A stretch of DNA of 64,000 nucleotides from Edaphobacter paludis (GTDB lineage: Bacteria > Acidobacteriota > Terriglobia > Terriglobales > Acidobacteriaceae), in assembly GCF_039993895.1 (NCBI RefSeq), contig NZ_CP121194.1:2666001-2730000 (forward strand). The letters run 5' to 3'. This document shows, piece after piece, positions 9,431 to 18,718 of this stretch. Numbering within the stretch: position 1 is the stretch's first letter; each line of letters starts with the position of its first letter. The position numbers and the translations under genes were made by a program. Below the pieces are notes generated by a model. The model saw only the letters and a program-made list of their open reading frames with translations, was not told the origin of the DNA and did no database searches.

Positions 9431-10474
9431 ATGACCGTATATAAGCTGGATCCGCTCACCGACCCGCGATGGCCCGCGTTTCTCTCCGCACATCCCGAGT
9501 CTTCGATCTTCCATACCGCCGGCTGGCTTCGTGCTCTCCATCTCTCCTATCGATATAGCCCCATTGCATTCACTACCGCACAAGGAGATTCCCTTTCAAA
9601 CGCTCTCGTCTTCTGCGAGGTACGCAGCTGGCTCACCGGCCGCCGCCTGATCTCGCTTCCCTTCTCCGATCATTGCCAGCCGCTCGCCGTAGGCCGTGAT
9701 CTCTCGGAGATTCTGGAGTACTTACAGCAGAGCCGGATCACGCACGGTTGGAAATACATCGAACTCAGGCCCGCGAAGAACAATCCCCTTTCCCCCGCGC
9801 AACACTGCTACGCCGACAGCGAACGCTTCAGCTTTCAGACAATCGATCTTCGTCCCAATCTCGCGGCCATCTATCAACGTTTCCATTCCAGCTGCATTCG
9901 TCGAAAGATCAAGCGAGCGGAGCGCGAAGGTCTCGTCTACGAAGCCGGCACCTCGGACGATCTGCTGCGCAAATTCGGGTACCTGCTTCTGCTTACGCGA
10001 CGACGCCACAAGCTGCCACCCCAACCGGCTTCCTGGTTTAACAACATTGTCAGATCGCTCGGTCCGGCAGTCACTGTTCATCTCCTGTCCAAGGATTCCG
10101 TCCCCATCGCCAGCATGTTGACCCTCACGCACAAAGCTACTCTGGTCTACAAATACGGCTGCTCTGACGGGCACTTCAACCCTCTCGGAGGCGTCCCGCT
10201 CCTCTTCTGGAAGGTGATTCAGCAAGCCCATGAAGCTGGTATAGAGACATTCGACCTGGGGCGCTCAGGCAACGAAGATCCAGGACTGATTGCCTTCAAG
10301 GAACATCTGGGCGCGGAGACATCCTCGCTTACTTACTACCGCAGTCCCGCCCCTCACACCCAGGAGATCAAATCCCCCAATATGGTCTCAGCACTGGCAC
10401 GGCACGCTGTCTCTCATCTTCCCGACCCACTGTTCGCAGGAGTCGGCCAGCTACTCTATCGGCACATGGCCTAA
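9431..10474 (+). CDS. FemAB-like/GNAT acyl- or aminoacyltransferase (PEP-CTERM/XrtA-locus type)
   Basis: 347 residues with the BioF2/Acetyltransf_6 pattern: an N-terminal FHTAGWLRAL motif, a middle RRKIKRAEREGL segment and a C-terminal half with ASMLTLTHKATLVYKYGCSD and FDLGRSGNEDPGLIAFKEHLGA. FemAB-related proteins of this shape are known from exosortase-linked EPS loci (EpsH/XrtA type), where a polysaccharide deacetylase also occurs; the next gene here is one. A role in acylating a sugar or amino sugar of the polymer is inferred. No exosortase gene is in the window. Confidence 0.75.
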   Translation: MTVYKLDPLTDPRWPAFLSAHPESSIFHTAGWLRALHLSYRYSPIAFTTAQGDSLSNALVFCEVRSWLTGRRLISLPFSDHCQPLAVGRDLSEILEYLQQSRITHGWKYIELRPAKNNPLSPAQHCYADSERFSFQTIDLRPNLAAIYQRFHSSCIRRKIKRAEREGLVYEAGTSDDLLRKFGYLLLLTRRRHKLPPQPASWFNNIVRSLGPAVTVHLLSKDSVPIASMLTLTHKATLVYKYGCSDGHFNPLGGVPLLFWKVIQQAHEAGIETFDLGRSGNEDPGLIAFKEHLGAETSSLTYYRSPAPHTQEIKSPNMVSALARHAVSHLPDPLFAGVGQLLYRHMA

Positions 10475-10511
10475 AGCTCCGTTCCGTCTACGCCAAACTC
10501 AACGTGAATTT

Positions 10512-11846
10512 ATGAATCAGGTTTTCCTCGAATACTTCCGTTGTCCCGATTCCTTCGCGAACTTCGCACTCGCTGGCGACGAGTTCAACGGCGAGCTCCC
10601 GGGCTATTTCACCTTCGGCTCAGGTCTCACATGCTACGGCAGGTCTGTTCTCCCTCGATGTGAGACACCGACCGGCGATCTGCCTGACGCAGCCGCCCAC
10701 GTCCGAATAGAAGGCGATACCTGCGTTCTTCCCTTTGACCCAACAGAAGTGGCCACCAATCTCCGTTGCGAGCTTTATACGAGCGCCACACGACCACCAT
10801 CCTGGAAGCGCTTAACGCGAAAGATTTATTACGCGCTGAGGCCGCTCCTCCCTACTTATCTTCGCTGCCACTTGCAGCGAGCATCTTTGAAAGGTTGGGA
10901 CCAGAAGCCATTTCCGCAATGGCCCGTCGATCGATCTGTTGATCGGATGTTCGACGAACTCATGGTACTTGCGCTCAAGGCCGCGCCGGACCAACGGATC
11001 CCGTTCATTTGGTTCTGGCCGGAAGACCATTCCAGCTGTGCCATCATGACGCACGATGTCGAAACCTCGGACGGGTTGGCATTCACTCCACAGCTAATGG
11101 CCATAAATGCTTCCTTTGGGATTCCAGCTTCGTTTCAGCTCATCCCCGCTGCCCGGTACACCGTCACGCCGGAGACCCTGTCTGCTATCAAAGCGGAAGG
11201 CTTCGAAGTTAACGTCCACGATCTCAAACACGATGGTCGCCTCTTCGAGGATCATGCGAACTTTCAACAAGCTGCTCAGCGGATCAATGACTTCGCAGTC
11301 GGCTTCGGAGCACAGGGCTTTCGTTCAGCCATCCTGTACCGCAATCAGGCGTGGTTCAAAGATCTTCGCGTCTCGTACGACATGTCCGTCCCGAATGTTG
11401 CACACCTCGATCCCCAGGCCGGAGGATGCTGCACGGTTATGCCCTACTTCATCGGCAAAATCCTCGAGCTTCCAGTCACAGCAACGCAGGATTACTCTCT
11501 CTTCCATATCCTCCAGAATTACTCGCAGGATTTGTGGCTTCAACAGATCGCCCTTGTCCTCCAGCAGCATGGACTGCTCAACTTCATTGTTCACCCGGAC
11601 TATCTCAACACCCCTCGCGCCCGGACCTGCTACACCACACTCCTGGCGGAGCTCACGCGTTTGCGCGCGGAGTCCGGACTCTGGATCGCACTGCCCCGTG
11701 ACGTGAATACCTGGTGGAGACAGAGGAACGCGATGACCCTGATACCCCGCGGACAGGGTTGGAAGATCGAAGGAGAAGGCTCCGAGCGGGCCCGCATCGC
11801 GTATGCCACTCTCCGCAACGATGAACTTACTTATGTCTTCGCGTGA
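10512..11846 (+). CDS. Polysaccharide deacetylase family protein (NodB-like)
   Basis: 444 residues. The first ~150 form a domain of unknown type. From about residue 178 there is a NodB-like catalytic core with CAIMTHDVETSDG (the usual metal-binding Asp), VNVHDLKHDGRLF and FIVHPDYL. No signal peptide is visible, so a cytoplasmic or periplasm-independent role is possible. Related proteins stand next to FemAB genes in XrtA-type EPS loci. The start lacks a strong ribosome site. The last 14 bases overlap the next gene. Confidence 0.75.
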   Translation: MNQVFLEYFRCPDSFANFALAGDEFNGELPGYFTFGSGLTCYGRSVLPRCETPTGDLPDAAAHVRIEGDTCVLPFDPTEVATNLRCELYTSATRPPSWKRLTRKIYYALRPLLPTYLRCHLQRASLKGWDQKPFPQWPVDRSVDRMFDELMVLALKAAPDQRIPFIWFWPEDHSSCAIMTHDVETSDGLAFTPQLMAINASFGIPASFQLIPAARYTVTPETLSAIKAEGFEVNVHDLKHDGRLFEDHANFQQAAQRINDFAVGFGAQGFRSAILYRNQAWFKDLRVSYDMSVPNVAHLDPQAGGCCTVMPYFIGKILELPVTATQDYSLFHILQNYSQDLWLQQIALVLQQHGLLNFIVHPDYLNTPRARTCYTTLLAELTRLRAESGLWIALPRDVNTWWRQRNAMTLIPRGQGWKIEGEGSERARIAYATLRNDELTYVFA

Positions 11847-13884
11847 CATCACGAGGATCTCAGTCGCCAAACGTGGAGTCAGGTTCACGCGTGGATTGGC
11901 ATGCGTTGCCCTATGCCTGATTCTCTTCTCACTGCATGCCTCCGCCGCGCACATCCTCTACATCGGGCAGTCCGGAGGGCATAACGACACTCGCGGGCAG
12001 GTCTCCGTTGCGGCCGCATTCTACGGCCTCCAGGTGGATGACGTTAAATGGCAACATGGACGCACTGCCTCACTCGCAGCGCGTTATTTGAACGAACCCA
12101 GCCTCGTCGCGGTGGTCATCGAAGCCGAGGTGCTCCCTGCTCTCAGCTCTTATCAATCCATTGCTCTGCTGCGCCGCCGCCCTGGCCTGCCCCTGCTCAT
12201 AGCAGGGATCAACGACGGCACCGCCCCCGCGCTTCTGAAGTATTGGTCCTCCGGATCCATCTCAGCCTGTCTCAGGTCACCTCTAGCGCATGCCCCGGGC
12301 CATTACAAAATTGCAGTTGGCAATGTCACCCAACAGCTAAGCGGCGCACTTCTTCCCTTGGAACGGCAGCAGGTTTTCTACCTCGATCTCTCCGGTAACG
12401 CTCAAACTATTATTCAGGCGAGCTTTGCAGACTCTGGGCTACCCGTCCTCGCTAGAGCCGCCTCTCATAACGTATTCTTCGCAACCGAACAACCCAACAT
12501 CGACATCCCCGTTACACCCGATCCTTACCGCCAGCAGAAAGTCTTCGCGGCCTTGGCCTCTCCGTTGATCTTTCTTCACTACGCCGCCGGCGAACGCGCA
12601 TGGCATAGTCCCGGGGCCTATGCCAACTTCACCTTTGACGACGCCTGGCTGCGCGAACCCTACGGCTATGTAAGCTTCCCCGCACTCCTCGAGCAGGCAC
12701 AGCAGCACGGCTTCCATGTCACGATCGCATTTATCCCCTGGAACTTCGACCGTAGCCAGCCTGACGTCGCAGCCCTTTTTCGGAAACATCCCGACCGGCT
12801 CTCCATCTGCATCCACGGCAACAACCACGTCCACCAGGAGTTCGGCCCCTTCAGCACCCATCCTTTCGAGAAGCAGATTCGGGATATCGACCAAGCCCTC
12901 GCCCGCATGGAGAAATTCAAGCAGCTCACAAAAGTTTCCTATGATCCCGTGATGATCTTCCCGCACTCAGTCTCTCCTGCCGCAACCTTTTCCGTCCTCC
13001 AACGCGACAACTATCTCGCCACCGTCAACTCCCTTAATGTCCCATCCGACGCCTCCACGCCTCCAGGTCTCGACTTTGCACTCCGCACCGCTACTCTCCA
13101 GTTCTCATCTTTTCCCAGCCTTCGCCGGTATTCCGCTGAGACCGACATATCTCCATCCCAGCTCGCCATCGATGCCTTTCTCGGTAATCCCATGCTGTTC
13201 TATGCCCACGAGAGCTTCTTCGCCTCCGGCATTGGAGCCTTCAATCGCACCGCCGACTTCGTTAACCAGCTTCAACCGTCCACCCAATGGCGCAGCCTCG
13301 GTGACATCGTCCAGCATCTCTACCTCGAAAGACTCCGCGACGACGGCAACATTGACATCCGCGCCCTCTCCGGTTCCATTCGCCTCCGAAACGATCAGAC
13401 CCGCAATGCCACGTTCTTCATCGAGAAGCGGGAAGACTCCTCCGGCCCTCTCACCGTCACGGTGGACGGCAAACCCTTTCCCTTCCTCAAAACGGGAACG
13501 CAACTGACTCTACAGTTGCCGATCGCCGCAGGGGCGGCCCGGCTCGTCGAGATCAGATATCAGAACTCCAACAACATCGCTGCCATCGACATCTCCCGAA
13601 GTTCCCTGGAGACGAATGCCATTCGCCTGCTCTCTGATTTTCGCGATAACGTGGTCTCCAATACAGGATCTGGCCGATGGTTCATCCGTTCCTACAGCGA
13701 ACACGGCAGCGACTGGAACGTCGCGTTCGCACTTTTGCTCTTTATCGCCATCCTTCTCCTCGGAGCATATATATACCTCGTGCGCAGGAAGTCACACGCA
13801 GGATCAACGCTTCCGTGCCGATGCCATGACGCCTCCGGCCATCAATTCGCTTTACAGTTGCCTCCAAAACGTTTACACCGATAG
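11833..13884 (+). CDS. Exported, membrane-anchored NodB-like protein of unknown substrate
   Basis: 683 residues from the ATG at 11833 (alternatives at 11821 and 11803 lie deeper in the previous gene). A signal peptide (LACVALCLILFSLHASAA) is followed by a ~240-residue domain I do not recognise. Then comes a deacetylase-like barrel: ANFTFDDAWL, FHVTIAFIPWNF and ICIHGNNHVHQEF, which keep the Asp pair and His cluster in altered form. A beta-rich segment follows, then a C-terminal membrane helix (FALLLFIAILLLGAYIYLV) and basic tail. The layout suggests a catalytic domain held in the periplasm. Deacetylase activity is inferred only. Confidence 0.65.
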   Translation: MSSRDITRISVAKRGVRFTRGLACVALCLILFSLHASAAHILYIGQSGGHNDTRGQVSVAAAFYGLQVDDVKWQHGRTASLAARYLNEPSLVAVVIEAEVLPALSSYQSIALLRRRPGLPLLIAGINDGTAPALLKYWSSGSISACLRSPLAHAPGHYKIAVGNVTQQLSGALLPLERQQVFYLDLSGNAQTIIQASFADSGLPVLARAASHNVFFATEQPNIDIPVTPDPYRQQKVFAALASPLIFLHYAAGERAWHSPGAYANFTFDDAWLREPYGYVSFPALLEQAQQHGFHVTIAFIPWNFDRSQPDVAALFRKHPDRLSICIHGNNHVHQEFGPFSTHPFEKQIRDIDQALARMEKFKQLTKVSYDPVMIFPHSVSPAATFSVLQRDNYLATVNSLNVPSDASTPPGLDFALRTATLQFSSFPSLRRYSAETDISPSQLAIDAFLGNPMLFYAHESFFASGIGAFNRTADFVNQLQPSTQWRSLGDIVQHLYLERLRDDGNIDIRALSGSIRLRNDQTRNATFFIEKREDSSGPLTVTVDGKPFPFLKTGTQLTLQLPIAAGAARLVEIRYQNSNNIAAIDISRSSLETNAIRLLSDFRDNVVSNTGSGRWFIRSYSEHGSDWNVAFALLLFIAILLLGAYIYLVRRKSHAGSTLPCRCHDASGHQFALQLPPKRLHR

Positions 13885-13898
13885 AGAACGTCAGTCAT

Positions 13899-13984
13899 AC
13901 TGTACGTACAGTTGAGAATCTGGCATTTCTCCTGGATAAGCTCTACCGCTTTGGGAACTCGACCTAAGGAAGTACCTCTTCCTT
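13899..13984 (+). promoter_or_regulatory. Palindrome ACTGTACGTACAGT and second hairpin before the beta-helix gene
   Basis: A perfect 14-bp palindrome lies at 13899-13912, 15 bases after the stop of the preceding gene. A second inverted repeat, AAGGAAG/CTTCCTT with a 5-nt loop, lies at 13966-13984, directly before the AAGGA ribosome site of the next gene. The palindrome could be an operator for a dimeric regulator; the second could control translation. Neither has a T-run for a normal terminator. Confidence 0.4.
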
Positions 13985-13997
13985 CAAGGAATCAGCC

Positions 13998-15389
13998 ATG
14001 CGAAAGCTCCTGTCCGTTTTCCTCATCCTGTTCCTCTCGTCCATCGCAACCCAGACTCTGGCGTCCGACTTCTACGTGCGAAAGGGGGCGACCGGAACCA
14101 ATCTTGGAACTGACTGGGTGAACGCCTGGAATGAACTCAGCCAGATCAACTTCTCCTCGTTGTCCTGCGGAGACACAGTGTGGATCGCTGGTGGCACATA
14201 CACCTCCGCCCTCAAAGGAAACAAGTCCTGTACGGCAGGGCAGATCCTCACCATCGCCCGAGTCCAAGCCACGGATATCAACCCCGCCGCCGCTCCCGGC
14301 TGGGATCCTTCCTTCGACAGTCAGGTCGTCGTCCCCTACATCGACATCCCCGGCCCCTCCGCTTACATCACCATCAACGGACGCGTCCCCAATGGAATTC
14401 AAGTCCTCATCCCCGGGTCCAGTGGCGACGGCATCGACGGAGGCAACGGCGCAGGCGACGGCGTCAATCAGCCCATCGACAACATTACCTTCACCTACAT
14501 CGAGGTCTATGGCCCTCCTTGTGTCACGGATGGCAATTGCACAAACGGAGGCGTGATGGGTGTCAACATCATGCCGTATTGCAATGGAGCCAATCGAACT
14601 CATCTTCTCTTCGACCACATGAGCGTCCATCGCACTGGCGAAGCCTTCCGCGGCTGTGGCTGGGACAACAGCATCGTTCAATACAGCCTCATCTATGACA
14701 CCCACAACGACGGCCAGCAGCACGAAGACATCCTTTACTCCAATCCGCCCTACCAGAACGTGACCTGGCGCTATAACAAAATTTTCCAGTCTCCCAACGA
14801 TGGCATCTTCTTCGAGTACGGCCCCGGAGCCGTCAACTTCGCCTTTTACGGCAACGTGGTCTACCACTCCGGCGGCTGGCTCATGTGTTTCAAAACGGGA
14901 TCGGGAGATACTTACGGGCCGGTCTTTATCTACAACAATATCTTCGAGAATGACAACACCTTTGGTGACTACCAGCCAGGCTTTCTTGGCTTCTCCAACA
15001 TGGCCAGCGGGAGCGAAGTAGCCAACAACGTCTTTGAGAACGTTTCTCCTAACGCTGAAGATCCTCCTCCCAACGCCAGCCACAACGCCTATACCCTCAG
15101 TGACGCAAGCGATGGTGGTTCCGGTTCCTTTTATTACTCCCCCGGAAGCCTCGGGGCCAGCACACTGTTCGTCAATGAATCTCCCGGAAACCCAGCAGCA
15201 GCCGACTTCCACCTGACCGCCCAAGGAGCTGCAACGCTTGCCTCCGGCGAGACTCTTCCCGCTCCTTACGATATCGATCCCGATGGAAATGTTCGCGGCG
15301 CCGGCGGCGGTTCATGGAGCATAGGAGTCTTCCAAGCCCTCTCTCAGGCTCCGGCACCTCCAATCAACGTGTACGGTGTCTATCGCTAA
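13998..15389 (+). CDS. Secreted right-handed beta-helix protein
   Basis: 463 residues with a clear signal peptide (MRKLLSVFLILFLSSIATQTLAS). Then comes DFYVRKGATGTNLGTDWVNAW, a beginning often seen in secreted parallel beta-helix proteins. The body is rich in N, G, V and aromatic repeats (NITFTYIEVYG, IVQYSLIYDTHNDG, VTWRYNKIFQSPNDGIFFEYG). Such folds occur in polysaccharide lyases, epimerases and tail-spike-like binding proteins. Its place within the EPS locus suggests it acts on or holds the exported polymer; activity is not readable. AAGGA lies 7 bases before the ATG. Confidence 0.75.
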   Translation: MRKLLSVFLILFLSSIATQTLASDFYVRKGATGTNLGTDWVNAWNELSQINFSSLSCGDTVWIAGGTYTSALKGNKSCTAGQILTIARVQATDINPAAAPGWDPSFDSQVVVPYIDIPGPSAYITINGRVPNGIQVLIPGSSGDGIDGGNGAGDGVNQPIDNITFTYIEVYGPPCVTDGNCTNGGVMGVNIMPYCNGANRTHLLFDHMSVHRTGEAFRGCGWDNSIVQYSLIYDTHNDGQQHEDILYSNPPYQNVTWRYNKIFQSPNDGIFFEYGPGAVNFAFYGNVVYHSGGWLMCFKTGSGDTYGPVFIYNNIFENDNTFGDYQPGFLGFSNMASGSEVANNVFENVSPNAEDPPPNASHNAYTLSDASDGGSGSFYYSPGSLGASTLFVNESPGNPAAADFHLTAQGAATLASGETLPAPYDIDPDGNVRGAGGGSWSIGVFQALSQAPAPPINVYGVYR

Positions 15390-15570
15390 ACAGAGTACCC
15401 GTTGGTATCGGAAAGTGTTGTTATTTTGGCAAAAGCCAGGATGCAGTGTCTCTCTTTCAATCAGTTCAACTCCTAAGGAAAATTTCACTACCCAACTTCT
15501 GCCGGCCCTATCTCCTCTCCTCATCTCGAATCGAAAATAGCTACAGCATCTCTCCTTAGGACAACCCCGC

Positions 15571-16380
15571 ATGTCCCTGAGCTTCCATCTTGGTGCTCTG
15601 CGATCACACGTCCTGTGCTCGGTGTTCTGCCGTCCCGTTTCACTGTGCAATCAGAGACCTCTGGTTTCGTTCTGCTTCGACGACTTCCCCAGGACGGCAT
15701 ACACCGTCGGGGGCACCATCTTGAAGAGCTTCGGGGTGCACGGTACCTTCTACGCCGCTCCCCGTCTGATCGATACAACGAACGGCCTCGGCGACCAACT
15801 CACGCGAGACGACATCGACTCTCTTCTCACCGATGGCCATGAGCTTGGCTGTCAGACTTTTAGCCATCTCTCCTACCGGGCCCTCCCTCTGTCCACCTTC
15901 GAACTCGAAGTTCTAAAAGGCCGTAAATTCCTTCGAGAGCTGACCGGTTACGATCCCTGCAACTTTGCCTATCCTCAAGGCCACGTCTCGCTCCGGTGCA
16001 AAAGAAGACTCGGACCGCAGATGTCCAGCTCTCGCGGGACATGCAGTGGAATCAATATTCAAATCGCAGACCTCAACCTGCTTCGTGCCAATAGCCTCTA
16101 TGGCGATCTCGATCAGATGGATCGCATCGAATCTCTCCTGTCCCACAACGTCAGTGGCCATGGATGGCTTATCTTCTACACCCACGATGTTCGCCGCAAC
16201 CACTCACCCTTCGGCTGCACTCCCGCACTCCTGGACGGCACCTTGCTGCTCGCCATGAAGAAGGGTTGCCGCATCGCCTCCATCAAAGAAGCGATATCCA
16301 CGCATGAAATACCGGAGACTCCTCAGCGGCGAGCGGCAAATGTTTACGACAGAGCGATCTCCGGCCCTGGTTCGGCATAA
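15571..16380 (+). CDS. Polysaccharide deacetylase family protein (NodB domain, short form)
   Basis: 269 residues, essentially one NodB domain. Motif 1 reads SFCFDDFPRTA, motif 2 GHELGCQTFSHLSY, motif 3 FAYPQGHVS and motif 4 FYTHDV, giving the Asp and His residues of the zinc site. No signal peptide is obvious; the N-terminus is instead cysteine-containing. This is the third NodB-like protein in the locus and a different subtype from the other two. Preceded by a 181-bp gap, it may begin a second transcription unit with the following glycosyltransferases. Confidence 0.8.
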   Translation: MSLSFHLGALRSHVLCSVFCRPVSLCNQRPLVSFCFDDFPRTAYTVGGTILKSFGVHGTFYAAPRLIDTTNGLGDQLTRDDIDSLLTDGHELGCQTFSHLSYRALPLSTFELEVLKGRKFLRELTGYDPCNFAYPQGHVSLRCKRRLGPQMSSSRGTCSGINIQIADLNLLRANSLYGDLDQMDRIESLLSHNVSGHGWLIFYTHDVRRNHSPFGCTPALLDGTLLLAMKKGCRIASIKEAISTHEIPETPQRRAANVYDRAISGPGSA

Positions 16381-16435
16381 GGTTTTACCCGCATCACAAT
16401 CCGTCGTTAAGCATTTTGAAATGAGACAAAACCAT

Positions 16436-17554
16436 ATGAACTTTCCAAAAGTCAGCTTCGTCGTCCCCTGTTACAAGCTAGGCCACCTGATCTCCGAGTG
16501 TCTGTCCTCCATCCTTTCGCAGACCTACACGAACTTTGAAATCCTCGTGATGGATGACCAATCTCCCGATGACACGGCACAAGTGGTCTCCACCTTCTCC
16601 GACAAGCGCATCAAGTACATACGGAACCAGGAGAACCTCGGCAATCTTCGGAACTACAACAAGGGCATCGAACTCTGCCGTAGCGAATATATCTGGCTGA
16701 TCTCCGCGGACGACTATCTGCGGCGTCCTTACATCCTCGAGCGATACATCAAGGTTATGGAAGCCAATCACAAGATCGGCTATGCCTTTTGCCCAGGTGT
16801 CAGCGTCATCGACGGACGGGAAGCGGGTGTCCTCCCATATTCCAAATACGATGAAGCGGATCGAATCATCGATGGTCGACGCTTCTTGAATCGGCTGTTG
16901 AAAAGCAACTTCATCGTCGCGGCGTCCGCACTCGTTCGCCGAGAATGTTATGACAACATTGGGCGATTTCCATTGACTCTCGGAATGGAGTGGAGCGGCG
17001 ACTGGTACCTGTGGTGTGCCTTTGCGCTGACCTATGACGTCGCCTATTTCGCGGAAGCCATGGTCTGCTATCGTGCACACGCTCTCAGTATGACCACAAC
17101 GCTTGCCCAGCAGGAGAATCTACATAGGTGTTCTGGAGGCGATCTGGCGGTGCCGCTGAAGATTCGCAGCCACGCCCGCGAACTAGGCCTCAAGCAAGTG
17201 GAGGACGCCTGCCTTCAGGCCATTGCAAACGAGTACGTCCAGCAGTGTAAGTCGAAGAAATACCAGTCGTCGGCCTGGTCATTGAGCCTCCCGGCATTTG
17301 AAGCCTCCTTGCATGAGAATATCCACTCCGAAAAAGAACGGGCCTATATCCGGGCGCGAGTCTTTGATGGAATAGGGGATAGTCTCTGGGCCGGAGGGGA
17401 ACGTTCGCGAGCTCAAGCCTCGTATCTCGCGAGTGCAAAGATAGAGCCCCCCGCGGTCAAAGCCTATATCAAGTACCTGCTCGTTTCTTTGGGAGTACCA
17501 GGAAATCACGCAAGAACATTTGGACGCTACCTTCGTGGAAGCATCAATGGCTGA
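16436..17554 (+). CDS. Glycosyltransferase family 2
   Basis: 372 residues from the ATG at 16436; 16421 is an alternative start and the open frame runs further up into the deacetylase gene. GT2 signatures: KVSFVVPCYKLGHLI, SILSQTYTNFEILVMDDQSPDDT and the metal site ISADDYL. The C-terminal ~150 residues are helical and may bind the acceptor. The stop overlaps the next start (ATGGCTGA), so the two glycosyltransferases are probably translated together. Confidence 0.83.
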   Translation: MNFPKVSFVVPCYKLGHLISECLSSILSQTYTNFEILVMDDQSPDDTAQVVSTFSDKRIKYIRNQENLGNLRNYNKGIELCRSEYIWLISADDYLRRPYILERYIKVMEANHKIGYAFCPGVSVIDGREAGVLPYSKYDEADRIIDGRRFLNRLLKSNFIVAASALVRRECYDNIGRFPLTLGMEWSGDWYLWCAFALTYDVAYFAEAMVCYRAHALSMTTTLAQQENLHRCSGGDLAVPLKIRSHARELGLKQVEDACLQAIANEYVQQCKSKKYQSSAWSLSLPAFEASLHENIHSEKERAYIRARVFDGIGDSLWAGGERSRAQASYLASAKIEPPAVKAYIKYLLVSLGVPGNHARTFGRYLRGSING

Positions 17555-18644
17555 TCCATTCTGCGCACGCGAGCGAAAGCCTATGAATAGCCCGACGGTA
17601 TCGGTTGTCATGAGTGTCTTCAACGGGGGCAGCTTCTTGTCCCAGGCCGTGGAGAGCATTCTGCATCAGAGCTTCGAAGACTTCGAATTCATCATCGTGG
17701 ACGACGGATCAACCGACGCCTCTGCCTCGACGCTCGATGGATTTCAAAGCCGTGACGCTCGCATCCACGTTGTCCATCAGAAGAACACGGGGTTAGTCCA
17801 CGCACTGAACCGCGGCTGTGCCCTGGCACGCGGCAAATACATTGCGCGGATGGATGCCGATGACATCGCGCTCCCCGACCGTCTCGCATCCCAGGTCGAA
17901 TTCCTCGAAAGCCATCCCACGGTAGTCCTCCTAGGGGGTGCGGTTGACTTTATCGATGCGCGAGGCAATAAGCTCCACACTGCCAGATATCCCGCTGCCG
18001 ATACGGCGATCAAGCGAGCACTCCTGGACAGCAGCGTGTTCTGGCATCCCACCGTTCTCATGTCGAGGAGAGCCTTCGTCTGCCTGGGAGGCTACAGAAA
18101 CGTCCCTGACGCCGAAGATTACGACCTTTGGCTAAGAATGGCGGAGATTGGTGAACTGGCCAATCTGTCACAGGTGCTGCTTCGTTATAGAGTTCATGCT
18201 CAGCAGGTCTCCGTTCTCCGCTGCCGCACCCAGGCCCTCGGCTCACTTGCTGCGAGAGCCTCTGCAGTTGCACGGCGAAGGGGCGACTGCGATCCTCTCC
18301 ACAGGATGTCAGAGATCACGGCATCTCTTCTATCGGCCAACGGTGTAAGCGACAGGAGCCTGCAAACGACGATTGCAAGAAGCTACCTCTCATCCATACG
18401 CAACATGTTCCTTCTGAGAGATCATGCTTCTGCTCTCAACATGCTCGGAGTCTTGCACTCTTCAGGGTTTGAGCACGCCGAACGCTGGGTGATCTCAGAC
18501 TCCCATCTCTGCGCCGCGAAAGTATATTGGTCGCAAGCGAAGTACATCCGATGTCTTTTTAGCTGCGTTGTTGCCGTAATCAAGCGCCCCATCGTTTTGG
18601 GTCGTCCCTTCAAATCCGCCCTACGCGCAATCTTCGCAACATAA
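17547..18644 (+). CDS. Glycosyltransferase family 2
   Basis: 365 residues from ATG 17547, chosen because GGAAG precedes it and it overlaps the previous stop by 8 bases; ATG 17583 is an alternative that fits the family start (SPTVSVVMSVFNGG). GT2 motifs are SILHQSFEDFEFIIVDDGSTD and ARMDADDIALPDRL (DxD). HPTVLMSRRAF and DAEDYDLWLRMAE are typical acceptor-side motifs. The C-terminus adds about 130 helical residues. Member of the EPS glycosyltransferase set. Confidence 0.84.
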   Translation: MADPFCARERKPMNSPTVSVVMSVFNGGSFLSQAVESILHQSFEDFEFIIVDDGSTDASASTLDGFQSRDARIHVVHQKNTGLVHALNRGCALARGKYIARMDADDIALPDRLASQVEFLESHPTVVLLGGAVDFIDARGNKLHTARYPAADTAIKRALLDSSVFWHPTVLMSRRAFVCLGGYRNVPDAEDYDLWLRMAEIGELANLSQVLLRYRVHAQQVSVLRCRTQALGSLAARASAVARRRGDCDPLHRMSEITASLLSANGVSDRSLQTTIARSYLSSIRNMFLLRDHASALNMLGVLHSSGFEHAERWVISDSHLCAAKVYWSQAKYIRCLFSCVVAVIKRPIVLGRPFKSALRAIFAT

Positions 18645-18718
18645 AAGCGTGACTCGCAGCGGCCAATCAGTCTTCACTAGATCCTGTCATGCACACAAGT
18701 ATGAATGGAAGGAAAGCA

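Noticed and set aside
13992-15224. 410-residue open frame opposite the beta-helix gene
   Set aside because: Valine/glycine/aspartate-rich shadow made by codon bias of the real gene, which has a signal peptide and ribosome site.
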